Positions 1-6,244 of a stretch of 6,294 nucleotides of DNA are shown piece after piece; position 1 is the stretch's first letter; the number at the start of each line of letters is the position of its first letter. This DNA is from Acidobacteriota bacterium (GTDB lineage Bacteria > Acidobacteriota > Polarisedimenticolia > Gp22-AA2): assembly GCA_027297005.1 (NCBI GenBank), contig JAPUIN010000426.1:1-6294 (forward strand), written 5' to 3'. The translations under genes and the position numbers were made by a program. Under the pieces are notes generated by a model, which worked only from the letters and a program-made list of their open reading frames with translations, did not search any database and was not told the origin of the DNA.

Positions 1-75
1 ATCTCCCCCCCCGCCGCCGGTGCTCGCAGCGGCGCTATCAGGATGCCAGTCTAGCAGGTTGGACGCGATTCGGAT

Positions 76-91
76 CCCGGACAGGCTTCTG
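76..91 (+). repeat. Copy 1 of a short repeat motif (CCCGGACAGGCT core)
   Basis: The 16 bases CCCGGACAGGCTTCTG match 6230-6245 at 15 of 16 positions, in the same orientation. The first ten bases, CCCGGACAGG, also match the reverse complement of the arm at 5972-5993 over nine bases. Similarity stops abruptly upstream of the core. This copy lies 124 bases before the first gene and the other two lie just after the last gene, so copies bracket the whole gene block. The function is unknown; it could be a dispersed intergenic repeat. Confidence 0.5.
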
Positions 92-127
92 CAGCGCGAC
101 CGATCGGGACGCTCACGGCCGCAGACG

Positions 128-157
128 TTGACGAAAACACGGGTGCGCACGTACCAT
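128..157 (+). promoter_or_regulatory. Candidate sigma-70-type promoter for the first membrane-protein gene
   Basis: TTGACG at 128-133 matches the -35 consensus at five of six positions. It is followed after 18 bases by TACCAT at 152-157, which matches TATAAT at four of six. Transcription would start near 164, leaving a leader of about 50 bases before the ATG at 215. The stretch TTGACGAAAACAC is noticeably less GC-rich than its surroundings. A similar layout (TTGAAA, 18 bases, TACCGT) sits before the ABC operon. The call rests on motif reading only. Confidence 0.35.
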
Positions 158-214
158 TCCCGCCGCCGGGGGATCCGTTGCTTGAATGCCGGCCTGTGGC
201 GCGACGGGCAGAAC

Positions 215-922
215 ATGGATCGACTGACGGTCATCGCGATCACCACATTGGCACTCGGCCTGTACCTTGTGGTCAGGGGCCTCGTCCTCCTCGCCCGGGC
301 GGTGCGCGCCCGCTACACGCTTGGAGCGCCGTACAGGAGAGGCACGATTGCCGACCGGCTCACCGGTCTGCCGTTCCGCCTGTCGTTCCTGCTCATCGGC
401 CTCGCCCTCGGCGGCATCGCCCTGGCGCAGTCGTCCTTCCAGGACACCCGGGAAACGGTTCGCATCGGCCGCCTCGAGTCGCGGCGCGCGGGATGGGGAG
501 GGACCGCCATCACCTTCCGCCCGGACCCTCTTTACGTCGACGCGAGGATCCTGGAGGGTGAGATCGCAGGAGCGCGGTGGGCCGTGGTGGGAACATTCAT
601 TGAATGGAGTCCCGAAGTGGGATGGCTCGGGTTCAGGGATGGGCACCGCCTTCACCATCTGCTGGGGACCCCGAATACCACCGGGACGACCTCTGCCGAG
701 AGTGGCGAGATGGTGATCCTGGCGCCTTTGCCTCCCGCCGCAAAGATGCTCGTCGCCTGCGATCGCTTCCTGCCGTTCATGCGGGCCCGTACGATCGCCT
801 CGAAATGGTTCCCCCAGGCGCGGAGGCGGGCGATGTCCCTCTATGCCACCGGAGAAGGGTATCTGGCCGAGACGGTGGCTGAGATGGCCACCGAGCGCAA
901 ATCGGGAGAAGACGATCGCTGA
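215..922 (+). CDS. Small two-helix membrane protein of uncertain function
   Basis: This gene encodes 235 residues. Two hydrophobic segments, at about residues 5-27 and 54-72, are separated by a basic loop rich in Arg, and a soluble domain of about 160 residues follows. A positive-inside reading puts the loop in the cytoplasm and both ends outside. The soluble part contains WAVVGTFIEWSPEVGWLGF (122-140) and RLHHLL (145-150), then FLPFMRARTIASKWFP (185-200). The order and spacing resemble small proteobacterial membrane proteins often labelled cation/multidrug efflux pump, a label with no functional support; this resemblance is from memory and not a search. The ATG at 215 starts just before the first helix but has no clear ribosome-binding site. 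A TTG at 182, eight bases after GGGGGA (168-173), would add 11 residues and is a real alternative. An upstream GTG at 20 is unlikely because that stretch reads as Arg-rich, non-protein-like sequence. A 219-base gap separates it from the ABC operon, so it is probably a separate unit. Confidence 0.72.
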   Translation: MDRLTVIAITTLALGLYLVVRGLVLLARAVRARYTLGAPYRRGTIADRLTGLPFRLSFLLIGLALGGIALAQSSFQDTRETVRIGRLESRRAGWGGTAITFRPDPLYVDARILEGEIAGARWAVVGTFIEWSPEVGWLGFRDGHRLHHLLGTPNTTGTTSAESGEMVILAPLPPAAKMLVACDRFLPFMRARTIASKWFPQARRRAMSLYATGEGYLAETVAEMATERKSGEDDR

Positions 923-975
923 CGCGCGCCCGAGCGTCCCCGATTCCGACGCGGTCCCGTCTCCGAAGGGAGCAG

Positions 976-1100
976 GCCACGGTACCTCGAACTGTGGGGA
1001 CACTTCAGCGCGCCTCACGACTGGTGTCACCCCGCGCGCCAGGTGGGCGCCCCTTCTCAGGCCTCCGTTGAAAACGATCACCGCTTCGGAGTACCGTGGC
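976..1100. repeat. Imperfect 16-bp inverted repeat enclosing a hairpin, upstream of the ABC operon
   Basis: The left arm is GCCACGGTACCTCGAA (976-991). The reverse complement of 1085-1100 is GCCACGGTACTCCGAA, identical at 14 of 16 positions: ten contiguous matches, two mismatches and four more matches. The 93 bases between the arms contain a second possible stem: GGGGACAC (996-1003) pairs with 1024-1032, with a single bulged A at 1029. They also contain an 8-bp palindrome, GGGCGCCC (1045-1052). The right arm overlaps the candidate -10 region of the operon promoter. It could be a paired operator, a folded leader RNA or the remnant of a small mobile element. High GC makes short stems common, but the long outer arms are less easily explained by chance. 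Confidence 0.5.
1068..1097 (+). promoter_or_regulatory. Candidate promoter of the ABC operon
   Basis: TTGAAA at 1068-1073 matches the -35 consensus at five of six positions. After an 18-base spacer comes TACCGT at 1092-1097, a weak -10 that matches at three of six. The stretch around 1068-1080 is the least GC-rich part of the gap. The predicted start near 1104 would leave a leader of about 38 bases. The -10 lies inside the right arm of the inverted repeat 1085-1100, where a bound protein could block it. The weak -10 keeps confidence low. Confidence 0.28.
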
Positions 1101-1128
1101 GGGCCCGGTCGGGAGTATCGGGGCCGAC

Positions 1129-1135
1129 GGAGAGA
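1129..1135 (+). promoter_or_regulatory. Ribosome-binding site deciding the ABC ATPase start
   Basis: GGAGAGA lies six bases before the ATG at 1142. It supports starting the protein at MIEASRVTKVYGG, the normal N-terminus of this ATPase family. The open frame extends back to 1043, but the 33 extra residues do not look like part of an ABC domain. Confidence 0.6.
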
Positions 1136-1141
1136 GCCGGA

Positions 1142-2074
1142 ATGATCGAAGCGTCTCGAGTCACCAAGGTCTACGGGGGGCGCAGGGTCGTCGAGGAGGT
1201 CTCCTTCTCCGTCGCCCGTGGTGAGATCCTTGGATTTCTCGGTCCGAACGGTGCCGGCAAGACCACCACGATGCGGATCCTCACCGGATTCGTCCCGCCC
1301 ACGCAGGGAACGGCCCGGATCGCCGGCTTCGACATTCTTGACCAGCCGGTCGAAGCCAAGAGACGCCTGGGGTACCTGCCCGAGCATCCACCCCTCTATG
1401 ATGAGATGATCGTCCGATCGTTTCTCGAGTTCGTCGCCACAATCCGCGGCGTGCTTCGCGCGCGGATTCGGACGCAGGTCGATCGCGCGCTGGAACGCTG
1501 CGGCCTCACCAACGTGTCTGGCCGTCCGATCGGTCTTCTGTCGAAGGGTTTTCGGCAACGTGTCGGGCTGGCGCAGGCGATCCTGCACGAGCCCGATGTG
1601 CTCATCCTGGACGAGCCGACCGTCGGTCTCGACCCGTCTCAGATCCGCGACATCCGGCAGTTGATTAAGGGGTTTGCCGGCGACCACACGGTCATCCTCT
1701 CCACCCACATTCTGGCCGAGGTGACGATGACCTGCGATCGGGTTCTGATCATCAATGAGGGGAAGATTGCTGCAGAGGACACTCTCGAGGCGCTGGCCGC
1801 GCGCGGGCAGAGGACGAGGCGCGTTGCGGTGCGTGTGGCCCGCGCCGGCGCGGAAGCGCTGCGGGGACTGCGCGCCATCCCCGGGGTCCTCAACGTCGTG
1901 CAGGAGGAGGGAGGGGAAGGCGCCTTCGTGGTCGAGAGCGCCGGGGATCGGGACGTACGGGAGGAGATCGCCCGCCGGAGTGTGGAGGGTGGGTGGGGGC
2001 TCCACGAGATGCGCCCGTTGACGCTGAGCCTCGAGGAGATCTTCATCCGCATCATCCAGGGGGAGGCGTCATGA
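1142..2074 (+). CDS. ABC transporter ATP-binding protein, GldA/NosF/CcmA-like
   Basis: This gene encodes 310 residues. The protein is the cytoplasmic ATPase that should power the permease encoded immediately downstream. All motifs of an active ABC ATPase are visible: Walker A GPNGAGKT (34-41), signature LSKGFRQR (133-140), Walker B LILDEP (154-159) with catalytic Glu158, D-loop GLDP (162-165) and the switch His189 in STHI. The Q-loop position reads GYLPEHPPLY (77-86), with Glu81 where many ABC ATPases have Gln. As recalled, this is usual in the GldA-like and drug-export ABC-2 branches, so it is not a defect. Residues from about 218 to the end form an extra C-terminal domain like that of ABC-2 exporter ATPases, ending in the typical LSLEEIFIRII. 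The stop overlaps the permease start by 4 nt (ATGA at 2071-2074). The ATPase family is certain. The closer placement with GldA follows from the downstream genes. Confidence 0.96.
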   Translation: MIEASRVTKVYGGRRVVEEVSFSVARGEILGFLGPNGAGKTTTMRILTGFVPPTQGTARIAGFDILDQPVEAKRRLGYLPEHPPLYDEMIVRSFLEFVATIRGVLRARIRTQVDRALERCGLTNVSGRPIGLLSKGFRQRVGLAQAILHEPDVLILDEPTVGLDPSQIRDIRQLIKGFAGDHTVILSTHILAEVTMTCDRVLIINEGKIAAEDTLEALAARGQRTRRVAVRVARAGAEALRGLRAIPGVLNVVQEEGGEGAFVVESAGDRDVREEIARRSVEGGWGLHEMRPLTLSLEEIFIRIIQGEAS

Positions 2075-2913
2075 GGAACACCCTCGCGATCGCGCAACGG
2101 GAGATCCGTGCCTATTTCTCCTCCCCGCTGGCCTATGTCGTCCTCGGCGTCTTCCTGGCGCTGAGCGGATACATCTTCTGGTCGGCCCTTATCTATTACT
2201 CGGACGCGTGCCTGCGTTACGGCAGCAATCCGCTCTACCGGCAACAGCTGAACGTCAACGCGATGGTGATCCGACCGATCTTCGGGAACATGGGGTTCCT
2301 GCTCCTGATGATGATCCCCTTGTTGTCGATGCGTCTTCTGGCGGAGGAGCGTCGCACCGGAACGTCAGAGCTCCTGTTTACCTGCCCGATCACCAGCGCC
2401 CAGGTCGTCCTGGGGAAGTTCCTCGGCGCCACCGGGCTGCTCTTCTTGATGTTGTCCGGAACGCTCGTACACCCGTTCCTGCTCATGGCGACCGATGCGC
2501 GGCCCGACATGAGATCGGCTTTCGTCGGATATCTCGGCATCCTGCTCATGGGCATGGCGTTTCTCGGCGTCGGTCTGCTGATCTCCTCGCTGACCGAGAA
2601 CCAGATCGTCGCGGCCGTCGGCACGTTCGGCGTTCTGTTGATTCTCTGGGTCATCAGCTTTGTGTCCGAATCAATCACGGTGCCGCTCGGCACGGTGCTG
2701 GATCGCCTGACGGTCGGGATCTGGACCGGCATCGGGTGGGGCCTCGGTGGTCCGTCCCTGGGGAAACTGTTGAGCTCGATCTCTCTGGTCGAGCACTTCG
2801 AGGACTTCCGCAAGGGGATTCTCGACACCCGGCACATCATTTTCTACGCGACGTTCATTTTCCTGTCGCTCTTCCTGACGCAACGGGTCGTGGAATCGCA
2901 GAAATGGCGTTGA
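2071..2913 (+). CDS. ABC-2 type permease, GldF-like
   Basis: This gene encodes 280 residues. The protein is the membrane-spanning partner of the ATPase. Six hydrophobic helices can be seen, at about residues 18-40, 72-90, 115-140, 152-174, 178-199 and 255-272. The family hallmark after helix 2 is present: MRLLAEERRTGTSELLFTCP (87-106) followed by VVLGKFLGA (112-120), the coupling region of ABC-2 permeases that contacts the ATPase. Near the end, SLVEHFEDFRKGILDTRHII (238-257) closely matches the pattern of GldF-type permeases, which separates it from drug exporters. The start is the ATG that overlaps the previous stop, with AGGGGGAGG (2058-2066) as ribosome-binding site. As there is one permease gene, a homodimer is likely. 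The protein is full length, and GldF is not fused to GldG as it is in some lineages. The substrate cannot be predicted. Confidence 0.93.
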   Translation: MRNTLAIAQREIRAYFSSPLAYVVLGVFLALSGYIFWSALIYYSDACLRYGSNPLYRQQLNVNAMVIRPIFGNMGFLLLMMIPLLSMRLLAEERRTGTSELLFTCPITSAQVVLGKFLGATGLLFLMLSGTLVHPFLLMATDARPDMRSAFVGYLGILLMGMAFLGVGLLISSLTENQIVAAVGTFGVLLILWVISFVSESITVPLGTVLDRLTVGIWTGIGWGLGGPSLGKLLSSISLVEHFEDFRKGILDTRHIIFYATFIFLSLFLTQRVVESQKWR

Positions 2914-2918
2914 GGGGG
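2912..2918 (+). promoter_or_regulatory. Ribosome-binding site supporting a GTG start for the GldG-like gene
   Basis: GAGGGGG overlaps the permease stop codon and ends eight bases before GTG at 2927. The nearby ATG at 2919 is in another frame and reads only three codons before a stop, so GTG is the real start. That GTG is followed at once by the expected hydrophobic N-terminus. Confidence 0.65.
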
Positions 2919-2926
2919 ATGCGCGC

Positions 2927-4540
2927 GTGAGAATCTTCAGGGACTATGGCGCCGGCACGGGCGCCCTGCTGCTCGTGCTCGGCTTCATCCTGACGACCAT
3001 GGTGCCGGAGCGAAGGTTGCTCGCACTTGCGATTGCCCTCTTCGGCCTGACGCTCATCGTGTCGGGGCTCATCCTCGACCGCAAGAGGGTCGCCCTGATC
3101 CTGAAGGGTCGGCGGGGCCGGGCGGCAGGAGCCAGCGCCGGGTACATCCTGGCGGTGACGGCAATCGTGGTGCTGGTGAATTTTATCGCCGGACGCCACC
3201 ACGCCCGCTACGACATGACCGTGGACAAGGCGTTCTCTCTCAGCCCCCAGACGATCAGCGTCCTCGAAACCCTGCCGGGCGAGGTGCGCGCCACCGCCTT
3301 CCATCGCGAGGGGGAGCCGGGTCGCGGCCGTCTCGAGGAGCTGGTCGAGGAATACCGTTACCACAGTGAAAAACTCACCTGGCGCTTCGTCGATCCCGAC
3401 AAGAATCCTGGCGAGGCGGCGCGCTTCGAACTCCGTGACTACGGCACCATCGTATTTGAGAGCGGAGGACGAGAGAGCCGCACCACGAACACCGACGAGG
3501 AATCGCTCACCAACGCCCTGATCAAGGTGACCCGCGATGAGCAGATCGTCGCCTACGTCACGAGCGGGCACGGTGAGCGGAGTCTGGAGGAGCGCGAGCG
3601 CACAGGGCTCTCTCTGCTTGCGGAGGCGCTGACGAAGCAGCAGTACCAAGTGGCGCCGCTTGCGCTCACCTCCGGCGTGCCGGAGGACGCCAGCCTTCTC
3701 GTCATCGCCGGCCCCGAGCGTCCGTTTCTGCCGGAGCAGATCGGGATGGTGAACGACTACATGAACGCGGGGGGGCGAGCCCTGGTCCTGGTCGATCCCG
3801 GCACCGATCCGGGCCTGTCAGGAATTCTGAGCGACTTCGGACTGACCGTGAAGGGAGATATCGTCATCGACAAGGTCTCACAGCTCTTCGGCGGCGATGC
3901 GCGCATGCCCGTGATTGATGCCGCCGGTTACAATCCGCACCATGACGTGACCCGGAATTTCAATTATCAGACGTTCTACCCGATCGTTTCCTCAATCGAG
4001 ATCGCCGCGACACTGCCCGAAGGGGTTTCCGCCTCGCGCCTCGCGCGCACCTCCGAGGCGTCCTGGGGGGAAACGAGCGTGTCGGAGGTCGAGAGCGGGC
4101 ACATCACTTACGACGAGGGGGTGGACACGAAGGGACCGATGGTGGTCGCGGCGGCGGCCAGCCGCAGGATCCAGAATAAGGCCGATGACGCTCCCGCAGA
4201 AGGGGACGGCGCTCCCGACGATGGGGAGGAGGCCCACGACCGGCCTCCCGATGATCGCCGGGAGGCTCTCGAGGCCCGCATCGTGCTGTTCGGTGACTCA
4301 GATTTCCTCACCAATGGATACTTCAACACCACGGGGAACGGTGATCTGGCCCTCAATGCGATCGCCTGGCTGGCGGAGAGGGAAGAGTTGGTCTCCATAC
4401 GGCCAAAACCGTCCCAGCCGCATCTCGTCGTGCTGACATCGTCGCAGATCCTTTACTACTTCCTGACGATCGTGGTGGTCATGCCGGTCTCGATCGCGGT
4501 CGCGGGGATCGCGGTCTGGATCCGCCGCCGCCGGCTCTGA
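2927..4540 (+). CDS. GldG-like ABC transporter auxiliary protein
   Basis: This gene encodes 537 residues. Three hydrophobic helices lie at the N-terminus (about 10-25, 30-50 and 70-89), then a soluble domain of about 410 residues, then a C-terminal helix (506-531) ending in a basic tail, WIRRRRL. This is the layout of the GldG/ABC_transp_aux family. Diagnostic stretches are RYDMTVDKAFSLSPQT (94-109) just after the membrane, VTSGHGERSL (211-220), ALVLVDPGTDP (285-295) and RIVLFGDSDFLTNGYFN (451-467) followed by GNGDLALNAIAWL (470-482). The soluble part should face the periplasm or outer surface and cooperate with the permease; no enzymatic role is established. An Asp/Glu/Pro-rich stretch at about 418-448 looks like a disordered linker inserted between conserved blocks. 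The gene follows the permease by 13 bases and starts at GTG. The family call is firm, but a role in gliding should not be assumed. Confidence 0.9.
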   Translation: MRIFRDYGAGTGALLLVLGFILTTMVPERRLLALAIALFGLTLIVSGLILDRKRVALILKGRRGRAAGASAGYILAVTAIVVLVNFIAGRHHARYDMTVDKAFSLSPQTISVLETLPGEVRATAFHREGEPGRGRLEELVEEYRYHSEKLTWRFVDPDKNPGEAARFELRDYGTIVFESGGRESRTTNTDEESLTNALIKVTRDEQIVAYVTSGHGERSLEERERTGLSLLAEALTKQQYQVAPLALTSGVPEDASLLVIAGPERPFLPEQIGMVNDYMNAGGRALVLVDPGTDPGLSGILSDFGLTVKGDIVIDKVSQLFGGDARMPVIDAAGYNPHHDVTRNFNYQTFYPIVSSIEIAATLPEGVSASRLARTSEASWGETSVSEVESGHITYDEGVDTKGPMVVAAAASRRIQNKADDAPAEGDGAPDDGEEAHDRPPDDRREALEARIVLFGDSDFLTNGYFNTTGNGDLALNAIAWLAEREELVSIRPKPSQPHLVVLTSSQILYYFLTIVVVMPVSIAVAGIAVWIRRRRL

Positions 4541-4551
4541 GGGCTGCGATC

Positions 4552-5973
4552 ATGAAGCTCCGGCCGGGACCGCTCGTCGCTCTCCTCCTCCTCGTCGGTC
4601 TTTCCACATGGGCCTATTTGGCCGAATATCGGGGCAGCGACGAGCGAAAGCGCGTCGACGAGAACCATGCGCGCCCGATCCCGTTCGAGCGGCACGATCT
4701 CGAGGCACTGACGATCGAGAACGACCACGGGCGCATCCGGATCGCTTCGCACGAGGGCGGGTTCCGGATCGCCGAGCCGCTTTCCGCCCCGGCCGATGCC
4801 GAGGCGATCGAGAGCCTGCTGTCATCACTCGAGATCGCGCGGATCGAGCGGCGCATCGAGGCGGGAGACGACCTTGCGTCGTACGGTCTAGACCGCCCGC
4901 GCGCCACCCTGACGGTCGAGCTGGCATCTTCGCAGGAGCCGCTCAGTATCGCAGTCGGCAGTGCCACTCCGATCGGGGACGCCATCTACGTCCTGCTGCC
5001 CGGTGAAGACGAGGTCGGGGTCGTGACCTCCTCGATCGGCGACCTGGCTAATCAACGCCTCTTGCGACTGCGCGACAAGAGCGTCCTGCCCCTTGACCCA
5101 TGGAAAATGAATCTTCTGACCATCGAGCGGGCCGGGGGGGGCGTGAGGCTGGAAAAGCCCGAGAGCGGCTGGGAGATTGTCGAACCGGTTCAGGTGCCCG
5201 CGGACGGACCGACGGTGACCGAGCTCCTGAGCGCGGTCGACAGACTGCTCGCCATGGCCTTCGTGTCCGAGTCGCCCACCTCCGAGGACCTGCAGCGTTT
5301 CGGACTGGAGCCCCCGAGCGCCCGTCTGACCGTCCTTCAGGAAGGCTGGTCGGAGCCGCGGACCATCGAGTTTGGCGCCGCCACCGAGGACGCACGCTAT
5401 CTTCGTGTCAGCGGCCGGGATCCTGTCGTGCAGGTATCCGATGACATCTGGGACAAGGTGCAGACGCGTCTTTTCGATCTGCGTCGGAAGGATCTTCTGG
5501 GAATGAGCCAGTACGACATCGAGACGATGACGGCCTCCCGCACAGGGGAGGCGGCCGTCCTCCTCGCGCGCATGGAGGATCGTCAATGGGAGGCGAGCGG
5601 ACGGGTCAGCGGCATCGTCTCGGACGACATCGTGGATGCCCTGGTGCGCGTACTCGGGACGGCGCGGGCGGTCGGCTTCATCGACGAGCCGCCAGAACAG
5701 CTCCGGGCGGCGCTCGCCTCGCGGCCGGTTCTCGATCTGACCATCGGCGGCAAACGTGGTGATGGGGAAGAGACGACCCTCTCACAGCATCTGCTGTTCG
5801 GAGCGAAGGACCCTGCCGGGCGTGTCCCGGTGCGTGATCTCTCCCTCCATTTCCTGATGGTCATCGACGCTGCGACCTTCGACAGAATTCTGTATCACCT
5901 CCAGGAGATCCTCGACGCAGTACAGCCGGCCGAGGCTCCCCCTGCAGGGGATGCCACACCTCCCGCCGACTAG
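4552..5973 (+). CDS. DUF4340 protein with three tandem repeats, membrane-anchored
   Basis: This gene encodes 473 residues. A single N-terminal hydrophobic segment (about 7-24) after MKLRPG serves as an uncleaved anchor or signal. The rest is soluble and should lie outside the cytoplasm. It contains three similar units about 137 residues long, starting near 50, 186 and 323. Each opens with a short strand (EALTIEN, NLLTIER, ETMTASR). Units 1 and 2 continue with GGFRIAEP or SGWEIVEP, a PAD motif, an amphipathic helix and YGLDRP or FGLEPP; unit 3 is more divergent. Each then has a GS/GA turn (VGSATPIGD, FGAATEDA, FGAKDPAG) and a final helix. DUF4340 proteins are commonly encoded beside GldG-like genes and their function is unknown. 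The C-terminus is a Pro/Ala-rich tail. The ATG lies 11 bases after the GldG-like stop, with TGAGGG (4538-4543) overlapping that stop as a probable ribosome-binding site. It is the last gene of the operon. Confidence 0.9.
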   Translation: MKLRPGPLVALLLLVGLSTWAYLAEYRGSDERKRVDENHARPIPFERHDLEALTIENDHGRIRIASHEGGFRIAEPLSAPADAEAIESLLSSLEIARIERRIEAGDDLASYGLDRPRATLTVELASSQEPLSIAVGSATPIGDAIYVLLPGEDEVGVVTSSIGDLANQRLLRLRDKSVLPLDPWKMNLLTIERAGGGVRLEKPESGWEIVEPVQVPADGPTVTELLSAVDRLLAMAFVSESPTSEDLQRFGLEPPSARLTVLQEGWSEPRTIEFGAATEDARYLRVSGRDPVVQVSDDIWDKVQTRLFDLRRKDLLGMSQYDIETMTASRTGEAAVLLARMEDRQWEASGRVSGIVSDDIVDALVRVLGTARAVGFIDEPPEQLRAALASRPVLDLTIGGKRGDGEETTLSQHLLFGAKDPAGRVPVRDLSLHFLMVIDAATFDRILYHLQEILDAVQPAEAPPAGDATPPAD

Positions 5974-5993
5974 GAATCTGTCCGGGTATTGCG
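5972..5993 (-). repeat. Left arm of a 22-bp inverted repeat (copy 2 of the repeat motif)
   Basis: Read on the + strand, the core is CTGTCCGGGTATTGCG (5978-5993), an exact 16-base reverse complement of 6223-6238. The full 22-base arms match at 20 positions; the mismatches are at 5976 and 5977. The arm begins inside the TAG stop codon of the DUF4340 gene (5971-5973). With 229 bases between the arms it is not a simple terminator hairpin. Confidence 0.75.
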
Positions 5994-6037
5994 TGGGGCC
6001 GCGTTCGGGACGCCGCGCCGCCGGATGCGAGGCGCCG

Positions 6038-6153
6038 CGACGACGCGATGGCGATCCTTCGCGAAGAAGCGGCGACGACGCAGACGGTCCCGCGCCGCCC
6101 GTTACCTCCGGGCGCATGGGGGTTGCGGGCGCCTGCGGCGTCGCGCGTCGTCG
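6038..6153. repeat. Nested short repeats inside the inverted-repeat element
   Basis: GCGACGACGC occurs twice in direct orientation (6037-6046 and 6072-6081). CGACGACGCG (6038-6047) is the exact reverse complement of 6144-6153. Between the two direct copies is a perfect 10-bp palindrome, CTTCGCGAAG (6057-6066). A further small hairpin, GATGG with CCATC, lies at 6156-6169. Together with the outer arms this gives a possible nested fold. Low-complexity GC-rich sequence could produce part of it by chance. Confidence 0.4.
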
Positions 6154-6222
6154 ACGATGGGTCCCCATCACCTCCTCCGCGCTCCTTGTCTCCGCCTCGC
6201 CAGCCCCAAGCGCGTGACCCGG

Positions 6223-6244
6223 CGCAATACCCGGACAGGCTCCT
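6223..6244 (+). repeat. Right arm of the 22-bp inverted repeat (copy 3 of the repeat motif)
   Basis: The core CGCAATACCCGGACAG (6223-6238) is the exact reverse complement of 5978-5993. Bases 6230-6245 also repeat 76-91 in direct orientation at 15 of 16 positions. The motif family is therefore CCCGGACAGG followed by a variable pair and CCT or TCT. It could be the terminal repeat of a small non-autonomous element or a dispersed intergenic repeat. Confidence 0.75.

Larger units (their letters stand above)
1142..5973 (+). other. Four-gene operon: ABC ATPase, permease, GldG-like, DUF4340
   Basis: The four genes lie on one strand with a 4-nt overlap and gaps of 13 and 11 nt. The ribosome-binding sites of genes 2 to 4 sit in or against the preceding gene's end, which indicates translational coupling and a single complex. 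The gap before the first gene is 219 bases and nothing convincing follows the last one, so these limits are probably the ends of the transcript. No intrinsic terminator with a T-run is visible after 5973. Confidence 0.85.

Noticed and set aside
20..214. N-terminal extension of the first gene from GTG at 20, with a lipoprotein-like LSGC near its start
   Set aside because: Only about six residues precede the LSGC, too few for a signal peptide, and the next 55 residues are Arg-rich and not protein-like. It also overlaps the candidate promoter and the repeat copy.
1043..1141. N-terminal extension of the ABC ATPase from 1043
   Set aside because: The 33 extra residues are not typical of the family. 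The ATG at 1142 has a good ribosome-binding site and gives the usual N-terminus.
1366..1402. Glu81 instead of Gln in the Q-loop as a sign of an inactive ATPase
   Set aside because: GYLPE at this position is common in the ABC-2 exporter and GldA-like branches, and all other catalytic motifs are intact.
113..2005. A 630-residue open frame on the minus strand across two genes and the gap between them
   Set aside because: It lies antisense to the ABC ATPase, whose motifs are unmistakable. Its product is rich in Arg, Pro, Gly and Asp without any recognisable domain or helix pattern. Long antisense frames are expected in GC-rich DNA with biased third positions.
2208..2930. A 240-residue + strand frame overlapping the permease gene
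   Set aside because: It is a shadow of the permease, which has six helices and family motifs in its own frame. The shadow product is Arg/Asp/His-rich without structure.
4888..5586. A 232-residue minus-strand frame inside the DUF4340 gene
   Set aside because: It has no domain or ribosome-binding site, and the DUF4340 repeats on the other strand explain the coding signal.
5974..6244. An intrinsic terminator formed by the inverted repeat
   Set aside because: The 229-base loop is far too long and no T-run follows either arm.
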